Source of the DNA: Ochotona curzoniae
Lineage: Eukaryota > Chordata > Mammalia > Lagomorpha > Ochotonidae
DNA: 64,000 bases
Assembly: GCF_017591425.1 (NCBI RefSeq)
Contig: NW_024466607.1
Span: forward strand, 8,068,501 to 8,132,500
Reading direction: 5' to 3'
The position numbers were made by a program, and so were the translations under genes. Of the stretch, positions 37,918-49,771 are shown piece after piece. The notes below the pieces were generated by a model. It did not search any database and was not told the DNA's origin. It was given only the letters and a program-made list of their open reading frames with translations. Position 1 is the stretch's first letter, and each line of letters starts with the position of its first letter.

Positions 37918-38270
37918 GCGGCCGCACTGCCCAGGCCACCTTCCTGCCTGCGGCCCGCAAGGACTGCATTAAGCTTGGCCAGGAGATGGGCCGTTGCCGC
38001 CCGCCTGCCGCCCGTATGGTTCACATTAGCAGCGCTCTGCTTGGCACTGTTCCCTCTGGCGGCCTGCCTTCCCTCCCTGCCCCACCACTCTCCGCCCCAA
38101 CTCAAAGAAAATACCAGGATCCACATATAAAACCAGCACACTCCCCTCCTGTCTCTTACCCCAGTCTTGAATCAAACAAGCTCTTAAACTTCTGACCTTC
38201 CGCCCAGTCACCCCGGTTTGTTTCTTGGTTGCAACAGCGGTGGCGGCAGCAGCAGCAGCAGCAGCAGCAG
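37900..38270. other. Small CpG-rich patch and CAG tract
   Basis: A NotI octamer GCGGCCGC lies at 37918-37925, and about 11 CpG dinucleotides fall in the 155 bp from 37914. By hand count this gives an observed/expected ratio near 0.67, but the patch is too short for a classical CpG island. A pure CAG tract of eight units is at 38247-38270. Open frames across it read as poly-Ala or poly-Gln in different frames and are not supported as coding. Confidence 0.5.
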
Positions 38271-39059
38271 TGGGGAGGCTGGGGGAGTGGGGTGCTGCTC
38301 TCCCCATTACCCTGGGGGTATGCAGCTCAGCACTGGCCCCCACAGGCCAGCACAGCCTCTCACAAGGTCTCCAGAAATATCCTCCCCTCCCTGCTGAGAT
38401 GCCAAAACTGGAGCCACTGGGGCCCCTCACCTCCCAGAATCAGGAGGACTCCCAAGCCAAAAACAAAGAGAGGGTCCGGGAGCTTCTGGCACTGGAACCA
38501 CTGAGGCTTGCTTTTGCACTTGGCTTCTCCAGCCAGGCACTCCTACTGCAAAGGTTGGACCCACCAACAGCCACACAGAGATGTCTCACTGCCAACACCC
38601 TGGAGCCTCTGGGTCTTCCATCCATTCACCTCCTCGGTCTTGCCAAGTAGAGGTCCCTAGCAACTTCAATGTGTTAAAATTCATGCCACACTCTGGCTTC
38701 TGCGTCCTCCTCACCTCCCGATCCTGCAGGGTTTCCTCCCTCAGCCATGGTTGCACACGGTTGAGGCCAAGATCTCACATCATCTGTAGTGAGCTATTCA
38801 TGATGCCATACCTAGCCATCACCATGCCTTGTTAGCTCATCCCCAGAACCTGCTGGATTGTTTCCAGTTTGGTCCAAGCCTCCTTAGTCTTCCTGGACCA
38901 CTGCACAGCCTCCCCAGGAGTCCCCAGGAAGAGACCAACTCCCCTGGAATCTGTTCTCCGTATTCATGCACTTCTGTCCCAAACACACAGATAAACCCAT
39001 GTGGTGCATACACCATGGATCCCTGTGAAATTATCTGCATTCTCAGAATAGACTGGATT

Positions 39060-39260
39060 CCAACTGTCCATGAGGGTTGGCATGGTCTTGTCCCACATTT
39101 CCTTAGAATACCTCTCACCCCAGCTTTATTGTCTGAGTTCCAGCCAAGGTGCCTTTCTAATGGGTCTCTAACCTCACTCGGCTACCTCCCAACAAAGGGC
39201 CTCTGCATGTGCCTGAAAAGCTCTTGGACACACACCTCAGGTCATCTAGTCGTAGGATGG
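39060..39260 (+). mobile_element. Possible L2 fragment
   Basis: AAGGGCCTCTGCATGTGCCT and GAAAAGCTCTTGGACACACA resemble the L2 piece GGGCCTTTGCACTTGCTG...GGAACGCTCTTCCC. Confidence 0.4.
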
Positions 39261-39654
39261 CTCTTTGCTGCCTCAGACCATAGACACCTGCTCTGACTGC
39301 AGCCTATGCTCAGCTGTATGGCTCTCAGAACTCTCAAAACTTCCCATGTGGTGGGCAGGGCAGTCCCACACATGTGCCTGTGTGGGGAAACAAAGGGTCA
39401 GGCGATGAGCCCCAAAGACACAGGCCAAGGACTGGCCCCCATCTGAACCCTCCTGTCTGATGTCCCCACAGACACTACTGAGAGCACTGGAGGTGGTCGT
39501 GCTGTTAGGCCAACAGGGCGGGTGGCCGCCACTGTGTCCAGGCAGACAGCTCAGTGTTGCACAAAAGCAGGCTCAGCCTCTGAGGTACCCTTGCCAGAAT
39601 CCTCTCATTGAAATACTTTTAAGAAAACCAAAAGCAACACCAAAAGTTTGAATG

Positions 39655-39880
39655 GCTGGAATTTATTTTTAAACAAGAACATGTTATAACGAAGCATTTC
39701 AGCATTAACTTCAAACAAAAGCAGGCAAGTGTCTTTATTTTAATAAGGCATCTCACTTGCCTTTCCCTATGATTGTTATAAGTCAAAGAAGCCTGTGAAC
39801 AATTAAAGCGATGTTTATGGCATTTTTATTATTGTTTTATTTCTTATAAGAAAGAATTATAAATATTCTGTTTAAGTGAT
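39655..39880. promoter_or_regulatory. Candidate conserved non-coding element, SOX-like sites
   Basis: An AT-rich block with no repeat landmarks. ATTGTT occurs at 39772-39777 and 39831-39836 and its reverse AACAAT at 39798-39803. This gives an inverted pair with 20 bp between the sites, a spacing seen with SOX dimers only loosely. AGTCAAAGAAG nearby is TCF-like. Function is inference. Confidence 0.3.
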
Positions 39881-40359
39881 GTGTTGGTTTTGCACACACT
39901 TAGGAAATACTCAACTTTCCCTTGACAAGAAAAGTGGAAACAATGTGCTCACAGCAGAGATCCAGAACCAGGCTAGTGCAGTGAAGGTTGGGTACAGGCG
40001 AGAGGTGCAGCCCTGCCTCTCCTGCAGGTGCCAGGGGCTGGGAGATGTCTGGCTGGTGGCAACTGCTACATTAAGGCAAGCACAAATCTCAGTCCAAGCC
40101 AACGCCTGGTTTGGCCTCTTGGCCCAGTTGCTCTGCTGCTGCAGGTCACTCTTCCCCGTGCAGTGGCTCAACACACCCAGCTTGACCCAGGTTTTCCCTC
40201 CAGATTTCAGGGGCTGGATCTTTACTTCCTTTAAGATTTTCAGTCTCACCTTGGCACCCCTTCTTCTCAATCACCTTACCTAAAGGAAACAGCCGTTCAT
40301 CTCACTGGCTGCTATGATGATAAGGTAAATGCTGCAGGAACAAAATCTGACCTGGCTGG

Positions 40360-40415
40360 AATCTGGCACAGAGAAGGAGGTCAACAGTATGTGCTCAATG
40401 AACATTTGCATTGGT
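40360..40415 (+). mobile_element. MIR 3' fragment
   Basis: ATCTGGCACAGAGAAGGAGG and TATGTGCTCAATGAACATTT match the MIR 3' end. Confidence 0.55.
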
Positions 40416-41154
40416 GACAGACTCAACCTGACCCTGAACTAGCTCGTGCACTCAACAATCAAGTCTAAGGTCACCCCAAAGTTTCTTGGGAGAACTCCCA
40501 GCTAGATGGTTGGACTCAAATTCCATCCACAGGGAAATCACAAGATGTGTGATCTTGGAGTGCATGTATTAGGACTGGGCCTCCTCCTCAGCTGCACACC
40601 CAGATCCACATGGAGCACATGACAGTCAGCTCATCTAGGCCAGCAGAGGACGCTGAGTGCTCATCAGCAGATAGAGAACAGAACAGGTTGGACTACTCTC
40701 CTGGCCAAACTTTGCAACAATAGTCTGGGTCTGTGGATATACTAAGATGGACTTGCTCAGCCAATAGATCTTGGAAAGATTTTCTCAACTCTGATACAAC
40801 AAAGCAAACTATGCCTCAGAACTATCAAAACCACTTGGGTAACATGCTTGGAACATTCTTCCCCACACTGGGGTCTCTAAGGCATCATCAAATGACTGTC
40901 TCCCATCCCCAGGTGCTGACATAGACAGCAAGGAGTGGCCTTCCCATCCCCTCAGCAGACACAGGAGTAAAAAAAAAAGGAAAAGAAAAAAATAATAAGT
41001 GAAATATTTGTCCCACCCATTTTCCTCCATATCTCAACCCTCCCTTACCCTAATCAGAAGCCCATAGGGGCCTGTATCCCTTTCAATTTTATAAACAATA
41101 TTAAAAACAAGATAAAACAATTTTTAAGGAATATGTTGCATCCTTCAGGTAAGA

Positions 41155-41310
41155 CTGCCATGTCCTTTACTCCCTACAACAACCCTAGAAAGCACGCAGT
41201 GTTATCACATTACCCCATTTCATAGACGATGGTGCTGAGCCTCAGAGAGGCCAAGTCTCCAAGGCCATACAGCAAGTGCCAAATCAGGATGTTCAACTCC
41301 AGAGCTCAAA
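41155..41310 (-). mobile_element. MIR fragment, minus strand
   Basis: ACAACAACCCTAGAAAGCAC, CATTACCCCATTTCATAGAC and CTGAGCCTCAGAGAGGCCAA follow reversed MIR. Confidence 0.75.
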
Positions 41311-43427
41311 CTCAGCCCAATTTCCCCAACGTGTCCAATAAAATAAATTCCTAGGGATGAGCTGACTGGTACCAGCATTAATGACCTACTTCCTACCGAC
41401 ACTTTCAGGTGCTGGGCTGGAGCCAGGAATTCCAACAAGCACCCTAAGCGATTCTCAGCTGAGGGCACGTGGCACAGTGAGCAACATCCGTTGGCTCTGG
41501 ATTCCACTGTCAAGCAGAGAAGGCCAGGAGCTGTAGCTGCTTGTAGATCTCCCTACCAGGTGAGTGACAGGCACTTGACCCTAAGCACCGAGCTTGGAAG
41601 GGCGTGGAAGATAAAGAGGGAACCTGGGGAAAGCCTGTGACAACTAGTCAGCTGGGCACAGGGGGCCAAGAAGGGGCTACGGTGTCTGGAGCCTCAAGAG
41701 CCTCATGAGACCTCTGAAAGAGCATTTTCAAGACCAACTGTGGGTTCCCCAACAGACAAGGCTTTGGTGGTATGGCCTACAAGATGTGACTGCCTCTCTA
41801 CCCCCAACCCCACTGTTCAAAACCAGCTCCTGGCATCCCGCTTCCCAGACCTCACCAGCAGGAGCTGGGTGCTTCCATAGATATCCCAGCATTCCCACCC
41901 CTCTGGGCCTTAGCACATGTGATGCCTTCTGAATGCCCTGACAACTCCTGCTGAAAACACCCTTGTCTGAGAAGTAGGGCTGGGAGAACTCCCAGGTGAG
42001 CCCCTGGAAGCCAGGCTCCCCTAGCAGTGTTCCCACAAGGTGGGAGAGAGGGTCCACAGCCACCGGCCTGCCCCAGTCCATTGCAGGCTCCCTAGCTCCA
42101 ACATGATCAGGAAGCAGTAGGTAGGCTGGCGTCACAGTACACAACCTGAGCGTGGCCACATTCCCCATTTGAATCAGAGCCTGACTCAGGTGAAGAAAGG
42201 TATCAGACAGCGTCAGTACCCAAACAGTTCTTTGTGGAGCCAAGTGGCACCCACACTTGCATTGGGTGTAGCCTAGCACCAACCAGTCCCTTTACCCTGG
42301 CTGGGCGCCCACTTCCTGACAGAAGAGCCCCCGCCAGCTCGCATTCTGCAGACTTCAACGGTATGCATGTCACATTCCAAAGGGAGGAAATGACAGCACC
42401 CTCCAGGCATCGGCATTATGGAGAGCCCGTATTCATTTCACCTGCATTATACAGAACCGGCAATTCCACGGAACCTGAGTCAGTTTCCCCTTGAGCTTCC
42501 CTGAGTACTGAAGGGAAATGAGGCTATGAAAGCAAACCACCCTCAGGAGGAACATTCCTCCCTCCAGACTGTTGGAGCTTATTCATGAAGGTGGCCCAGG
42601 TGGACAAAGGAACAGGGCTTGCCTATGGTCACACAGCTGGGTGTGCACATCTGGGACCCCAAACTCTACTCTACCAGGGCACAGGGATGCCAATGCCCCT
42701 TGGCATGGTGCCCAGAGCATGCCATAGCCCTGGCATAATCAAATCATTATCTTACCCTAGAAATTGTAATACTGATTTACTTCCATTCAAAAGCTTCTGT
42801 GAGGCAGAAGGCTTTCACACAGGACTTGTAGAGTATTAGTAACTCTGTAAGGACTGTGAAGCTATCTGGGCCAAGGCCCACAGTGACCCAGACTGCCTCA
42901 ATGTGCAGCTTCCACATGGGACATCTGGAGGCTGGCCACACTCCCCACCCATCCCATACCTGCTCCTTCTGAGTCTGCTCACCACCCAGCCATCACCAGG
43001 TGCTGTCCTGTTGCCAGAGCTTCCCCTCTCCTGCCCTCAGAAAAAGTCTGGTTAAGCTAGGGCAGGAGTTTACTTGTGGCCTGAATACCAGAGCCCCATA
43101 AATGGGCTGGAGGTGCTCAGTGAACCTGGACCCAAGAAGGACTCGCTGTGTCCACACACAGTTGGCCACAAATACTCAATCAAGAGACTGAGATGGCTGG
43201 GGCTTGCCCCTCTACTGGCCCCTTCCCCCAAATATACTATGTATGACCAGCATTTCTCCCATGCTCTGACCTTGGCTGGGCCACCCAGGGCCACACTTGC
43301 GGAGGGCTGTGTGAAAGGCAAAGATTTTGCTCCTGGACCACTGTCACAGGTGCAGGCCCCTGTCAGCCCAGGACAGTTGGCCATAGGTTCGCTGGGACAT
43401 CACTCCCAGCCAGCCTCTTCATGAAGC

Positions 43428-43600
43428 CTCTGACACTATATTCAGGTTTCTCCACTAACCAGCTTTGGGAAGAGTTTTAATGTCCTTATGTCTCAGTTTC
43501 TTCCCACATGAAAGAACCCTGTCAGGGAGCTACTGAATACTCAGAGAAATGACACATCTGAGTCTTAGAACAGGGCTGGCGCACAGCAGGAATAATGAGC
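43428..43600 (+). mobile_element. MIR fragment
   Basis: TTCTCCACTAACCAGCTTTG, TTATGTCTCAGTTTCTTCCC and TTAGAACAGGGCTGGCGCAC appear in MIR order. Confidence 0.75.
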
Positions 43601-43940
43601 AAATTTCCAACAAAAACCCACTCTGGAGTTCTGTCTCCAAGCCATGCCAATATGCTAACCCCTTGCTCCATTTCAGAATCCCCTGCCGCTAGGAAGCACA
43701 GAACACTAAGCTATGTGAGCACAAGAGCCCAGCAAGACTGGCTGTGGTCTCTTCATTTGCCTGCCAGCATCCAAGCCCTTTGGCCCCTTAGATGCCTGGG
43801 TCTCAGCGGCATCTCTGTGGCTGGATACAGCAGCGCAGAAAGTGAGCCTGAGAAACAAAGGGGACCCACTAAGAGAGCACAAACTGGCATGTCTAGCGAC
43901 AGCAGGCTCCCAGGGGTTGATGTAAAAGGGCATGATGCTT

Positions 43941-45047
43941 CCTGTGCACCTCATGTGGACCAGATCAGGGAAGAGCCAGGATGGGCGGACTATTCCTACT
44001 GGTGCAAACAAAATTAGAGTGGGTGAGAGCTGTTGGGGCTTACCCATAGCAGAAGCTGGCACTAGGGGCTAATACTGTCAAGTCTAACCACAGAGCCACC
44101 TGGAGAGTGCATAATCCGGGAGGGAGTGAGACCTGGGAGGGAAATAGTGGGCTCCTCCCTCTTGGGTTACCACTCCTATGGGAGGGCACAAAATAACTAG
44201 GATGGGGGCTGGGGTGGCTAGACAGAGAGGTACTCAACAACATCCGTGAGGGCTGGATAGCTGAGCTGGTTAGATGGAACTAAGCTTCAATACCCTTCGA
44301 CATTTACAAGAGCCAGATGGGATATGGGGCAGACTGGACTAGTCTGCTACACATACTGGCAAACCAGGGTAGGGGCGGGCCTGGCGGGGGTTATTGTGGG
44401 TCGCTCTGACTGGGCTGCAGCTCCCACTGGTTTATGTGAGGGCCGAGTATGTGATGGGCAGAGCCAGAATGGACTGCAACACTCATTGGTTCCGGTGGAG
44501 GTTGGGGCTGAGATCAACCAACCCAGCAGTTGCAACCACCAGGTGATAGGGGTGATGGACTGTGGCGGGCCCTGTACTTGCTAGCACATATAGGAATATG
44601 GTCTGGGAATTCCTCAAAGTTTCTTTGGGGATCCTCTCAATCAAAATGCCGGACTCAGAACCTTAACCAAGAAAAGACAGAAGATAGATCAGGTCAAATC
44701 AACCACCTTAGCTATATGTTGGCAGCGAAATACTGGACAAAGGGAGACTCTATGATGGACTATGTCAATCAGTGGATTCTTCAACAGCCTCATCGTGCCT
44801 GGAGTGGTGAGACTGGCAGTGATTCATAACTGGTGAATGATCAGAACCATTTGAGCAAGGATCTCAGAGCATGCCCTACATCCGCGACCTGGGGTGGGTG
44901 GGAGACTAGGTGGGGATTCTCCCTCAGTATTCCCTTTACCTCAGATATATGAAGGAAACAATAGGGAAATAGTGGTCTTACCCACTTTCCCATAGCCCTT
45001 GTACCTTTTTACCTTAATTAACAATGTAAAGATTGCCAAAATATTAA
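43941..45047 (+). mobile_element. 1.1-kb retroposed insert, probable L1 3' UTR
   Basis: The insert is bounded by AAAAGGGCATGATGCTT at 43924-43940 and by an A-run plus G-run and GGGCATGATGCTT ending at 45067. Its 3' end is ATATTAAAAAA, with an ATTAAA signal. These are the hallmarks of LINE-mediated insertion at an AAAA site. Inside, 44330-44580 holds about four diverged units of 65-75 bp, each with an ACTGG/GGACTGCA-like core and a G-rich part. There is no reverse-transcriptase or ORF1 sequence and no open frame worth calling. A 5'-truncated lineage-specific L1 consisting of 3' UTR only is the most likely identity; a retroposed non-coding RNA is the alternative. Confidence 0.75.
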
Positions 45048-45067
45048 AAAAGGGGGGCATGATGCTT

Positions 45068-47021
45068 GTCTGGGGCTGAGGGGTGAGAACAAGCACTCCC
45101 ACAGGTCTGCAGAGAGGCAGCATTCTGCTATCTGCTAGGTCTTCAGCATGCTGAGCACGCTCCTGGGCAGCAGAACCTACCGGGAGAGGCCTTCCCGAGT
45201 GCCCTGCCTCCTCTGAGATCAATCTTCCATCCTCACCTGTCGACTGCCCTTCCCCTGCGGTGCCAGTTAGGGAGACAACAGGATATTACAACTCAGTGAC
45301 TGATGTGATCCACACCCTCAAGCTAAAGAAATGGCAAGATGGAGACAAAGATCTGTGGAACCACAGAGGTCTGTGTGCATAGGCATGCAACGTGCACCCC
45401 ACCCCATCCTCCAGCCACTGCACTCCACTGGCCAAGTGCAAAGGCACATTCAGTGGGAACAGACAGAGCTGCAATACAGAGGATGGCAACGGCAGGAGTT
45501 TCTTGTGCAGATCCTACTGTCAGCACATGCTGTGGGTCTGTTGGATCCTCATGGCTATCCCAGCAACTCAGGCTGCCCTGTGACAGACGGTGCACCTCCT
45601 CCACTGCTCACTGGTGGAGCATCGACATGCAGCCCTGCAGAGCACACAGGCCTCAGTGGGAAGTGCGAGGCCACCCAGCCCTGGGCTTCTGTTCCCAGCA
45701 CAGCCCTCCAATGCTACTCGTCCATCTCCAATCAAAATCCACCTAAACAGTGATCTGCTTGCTTGCTCTATTGGCTTTCTTCGATCCTATCCATTAAATA
45801 TTGTCTGGGGCCCATGCTGGCCAAAGGCTTAGGACGAGGACCAAGAACGGAAATGGCCGGGTGAGAGATGTGAGCCCCAAAACAGACATGGCAGAAGACA
45901 CATGCCCCCCATCTCCAAAGGACAAGGAGGACTGACCCGAGCCAATGCTCCAGTGAGAGGGCACACAGCGTGTCTGGGAAAGAGCAGCGAGGAGGGTTCC
46001 AGAACAGGGGGAAGGGCAGGTTGGGAAGAGGCCTCACTACTGGATTCCTTCCAGATGTCACAGGCTTATCACACTCTTGTGATTAGCTTCCAGGAGCAGA
46101 GGCAACAGAAAAAAAAAATGACCCCAAGTAGTAATTAGGATTTTCTTTTTTCCTTTGTGGGAGTTATCAATTCAGAAGAAAATGAATCTGAACACAGGCT
46201 TAATTTGAAGGTATACACTATCAGATTCTGAATGTGTCTCTAAATGTTGCAAACACATATCTATAACATAAGTCATTGTCATCCCAATTGGACATTGCCT
46301 GAACTCACCTTTCGAAGGGATTCCCAGGCCAAGGATCAAGACAGCCGAAGAGTCTGAGCCCAAAGCTGGTAGATCTTACAGGACCTGGCATCGAAGCCAT
46401 GCAGGAGTCTACGTGGGTTTTTCTTGTTCTTTTTCTGTTTTGGTTTTTTTTTTTCCTCTTTCAGTCCCTACTCCCCAACAGTTCCTCACTCAACTAATTG
46501 ACCCCAGCTGGGAATGGACATGGGCAGGAGACACAGGGGCCAGGGCATGGCAAGCCCAGGCAGGCCAGCAGGCCGGCCAGGCTGGGAGGGGAATCTGACT
46601 GTTTATTTGGAGTGGCTGCGCTTGACGCAGAGGGAGTTCAAGTGGTCACACATGTCCAAGTCCATTAGTGAAACCTGACAGGGTGTCGCCAAGCTTGGGA
46701 AGAGAGCCGTGGCCTGAACGTCCCAGGGCCCAACAGGCACCGGCCACCAACCATGGCTAGTGGAGGGCAGAGGTGAGGGGGTCAGGAGTTGTATACCTCA
46801 GGCTCTTCTGCAATGAGCTGGGGGAGACTGCAGGCCCTGCCTGGGGTAAGAAACCCTGCCAAGGCTCCTGCAGGAACTCCTGGGGCCGCAGGGTACCAGT
46901 TCACAGCCTTGAATTTGGAGCTGGATGTGTGACTTTTGAATTTTTGTTCCGCTGCCTGGCTGCTTGCTGCCCCTGATGCCAGGTGCCCTCACCTGTTGGG
47001 TGAGAAGGACAGGAAAGAAGG
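45068..47021. other. Unassigned intronic DNA
   Basis: GC-moderate with open frames of up to 140 codons that overlap each other and lack domains. A poly-T tract is at 46446-46455. No repeat family recognised. Confidence 0.45.
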
Positions 47022-47042
47022 GAAAAGAAAACACAGTGCTGG

Positions 47043-47370
47043 AGCCCGGCGTGATGGCACAGTGGTTAAAGTCCTTGCCTTGCACACCCAGGATCCCATA
47101 TGGGTGCTGGTTCTAATCCCAGCAGCCCTGCTTCCCATCCAGCTCCCTGCCTGTGGCCCGGGAAAGCAGTCGAGGGCAGCCCAAAGCCTTGGGACCTTGC
47201 ACCCGCGTGGGAGACCCAGAAGAGGCTCCTGGCTTCAGATTGGCTCAGCTCCAGCCGTTGCAGCCACCTGAGGAGTGAATCATCGGACGGAAGATCTTCC
47301 TCTCTGTCTCTCCTCTCTGTATATCCGCCTTTCCAATAAAAATAAAATAAATCTTAAAAAAAAAAAAAAA
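47043..47370 (+). mobile_element. Young CSINE with perfect 21-bp TSD
   Basis: Full length from AGCCCGGCGTGATGGCAC through GGTTCTAATCCC to CTTTCCAATAAAAATAAAAT and a run of 15 A. The duplicated target is 47022-47042 and 47371-47391, 21 bp without mismatch; it ends CACAGTGCTGG. The perfect TSD and long A-tail mark a recent insertion. Confidence 0.96.
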
Positions 47371-47539
47371 GAAAAGAAAACACAGTGCTGGCCCTGGCTG
47401 GATGTTGATGTGTACTCCCCTTCTGCCAGCAAGCCAAAGCCAAGGCCAGCAGAGTTAGCAGGCATATTCCAGCCTACAGAGTACTTAAGGTGCAGTTGGA
47501 ATTCAGTCCTTCTCACACAAACTCCCAACTGGCAAGGCC

Positions 47540-47800
47540 AGTGTTAGGGTGTTGTGGGTTAACTATCACAAATGGTTGCTGGTCCCAGTTCTGGCTGCTC
47601 TGCTTCCCATCCAGCTCCCTGCTAATGTGCTTGCGGATTGTAGTAGAAGACTCAAGTGCTTGGACCACTGCACCCATGAAGCTCCTGATTCCTGGCTCTG
47701 GCCAGCCCTGTCCCTCATAGACATTTAGGAAATGAATCAGTGGACAAAAGATCTCTCTGTAGCTTCCTCTCCCTTTCAAATGAATGAATGAATGAATGAA
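47540..47800 (+). mobile_element. CSINE, older, with (AATG)n tail
   Basis: GCTTCCCATCCAGCTCCCTG, TAATGTGCTTGCGGATTG, GGAAATGAATCAGTGGAC and CCCTTTCAAATGAATGAATG. Confidence 0.78.
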
Positions 47801-47824
47801 ACTAAAACAAAACCACACAAACAC

Positions 47825-48262
47825 TATATTGGCTCCCTAGGGCTGCTGTTCCATGGACCACAAACCTGCCAGCCTAAAGCAGCAAAGACCTCTCCCAGCT
47901 TCAGCGGCTGGAAACCCAGCAACCTGTCAGCAGCACTGGCTCCTTGGGAGGCCCTGGAGGAGAATCTGTGCCAAGCCTCTCTCGGTCCCCAAAGCATGAC
48001 AGTAGCCCTGGTGCTCCTTGGCATGTGGCTGCATGGCTCTAATCCCCATGTCGGACTGTGTGCAGCACCTCCCTGGGAGCCTTGGTGCCTTCTGCTTTTC
48101 GGACTTCTCTAGGAATACCCACATCATCGGACTGAGCACTCTCTCCAGGTCAGGATGACCTCATCATGAAATCAAACCTCAAAAGGCCCTTATTCCAGAG
48201 GTCATACTCTGAGCTCTCGAGGGGGCCTATCTTTTGGAGGCCACAATTCAACACTGTGTAGT
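47825..48262 (-). mobile_element. MLT1-type LTR, minus strand
   Basis: CTCCCTAGGGCTGCTGTTCC, GAGGAGAATCTGTGCCAAGC, CAGGATGACCTCATCATGAA, CTTATTCCAGAGGTCATACT and GAGGCCACAATTCAACAC follow reversed MLT1 LTR order. It is an ancient solo LTR with no coding part. Confidence 0.65.
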
Positions 48263-49109
48263 CTAATTCTGATTTCCAAAGCGTAATGTCTAACCCACAT
48301 GCGAAATACATTAATCTCATCTCAACACCCCCCACCCATTTCACTCCACTACATCCTTAATTCTAGGTCCAAAATTTCATGTAAACTAAAGTTCATCAAA
48401 ATAAATACCATCAGCTCACAAAGCCCCAAGCCTCACCCTCCATGTCACCTAATTAGAATGGATGACACTGAGTATGACCCAACAAGTAACCTGCTTCCAA
48501 ACACAGCGAAGCAACAGGCAGAGGTCAGACGTTCCATCCTAACAAGCAGAGAGGGAGGGACAGTGGCCACTGGTGCTGAGCAAGCCAGAAATCCAGCAGG
48601 GCGAATGCCATTAAGTTTCTAGACCTGAGAGCGACCGTCGGTGGCCTGATCCTTGCACTCTGGGCCACTCCTCTAGCCTCTGCTTCTGTCCACAGCTCTG
48701 TCTTCACTGTAATTCTCCTTATTGTTGAAGGGCACTCCATGTTTGCGGCTGAGTAATTTTATCTGCTCATTTTCTATCTGCAGGACCCCAGGAGTCTGAC
48801 AGCTTCTTCCTTTTCTTTTCCATCTTGCTGGGTCACTGTATCTCTTAAAATTCAGTGTTTTTGGTTGGTATAATATTATAAAAACCTTGCTGATCTCCCA
48901 GACATTTCAAGAACAAGACAGTAAGTAAGGCTGGCTTCTGCTGAAACACTTCATTGGGTCCACGGTCACATGCCCAACTCACCCAACTTCTCCAACTAAA
49001 GTGAGTCCCATCCCCGCCTGGGCATTTTCTCCAGGGCACTTATTAAACAGAGAATTTCCTAACTTCAGCATTATTCCCAATGTGGAGGGACCAAGAAACA
49101 CCTACCCCC

Positions 49110-49110
<1 letters not shown>

Positions 49111-49158
<48 letters not shown>
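49111..49158. repeat. (CA)n microsatellite, 48 bp
   Basis: An uninterrupted AC dinucleotide tract of 24 units. Confidence 0.98.
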
Positions 49159-49160
<2 letters not shown>

Positions 49161-49361
49161 ATCAAGCACTTGTTTCTCTTTGCTAGCAAGTCCTTCCTAA
49201 ACTCAAGTCTTTCCCCCTTACATATCACTATAAGTAACAAAAGGAAACAAAGTACTATTTTCCACACTTTGCTTGGAAATCTCTTCAGCCAAATGTCCAA
49301 AGCTCAATGGATTTTTGCTTACCAATTCTGCTTTTCCTAACCATTAAATTACAGAATCAAA

Positions 49362-49652
49362 GTGGCAGCAGGCATTGTGACACAGTGGGTTAAGCAACCA
49401 CTTCAAAAACTGGCATCCTATATCAGAGTGCTGGTTCAAGTCCTGGTTGCTGCACTGCTAATACTCTTGGGGACTAGCAGATGCTGACCTAAGCAGCTGG
49501 GTCCCTGTCAATCATGTGGGAGATGAAGATGGAGTTCCAGGCTCCTGGCTCTGGCCTGGTCCAGCACTGGCTGTTGCAGTGGTTTGGGAAGAGAGATAGT
49601 AGATGGACGGTCTCTCTCTCCCTCTCTTTGTCACTTTGCCTGTCAAATACAT
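49362..49652 (+). mobile_element. CSINE, older
   Basis: AGGCATTGTGACACAGTGGG, ATCAGAGTGCTGGTTCAAGT, TCATGTGGGAGATGAAGATG and CTTTGCCTGTCAAATAC. Confidence 0.85.
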
Positions 49653-49771
49653 TTTTGTGTCATTTACTTATAGCATTATTGTATCATGATTCTCTAAAAG
49701 AAAAAGCAAGTTTCAGAACCGTGTCCATTGAGTTCAATATAATTAGTAGGAAAGGAAGCCACAAAATACAA

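Noticed and set aside
37608..38195. 195-codon plus-strand frame over the CpG patch
   Set aside because: GC-rich DNA lacks stops by chance. No recognisable domain and no exon structure.
38225..38650. Plus-strand frames with poly-Ala and poly-Gln
   Set aside because: The CAG tract produces both in different frames. No start context, splice sites or similarity support a gene.
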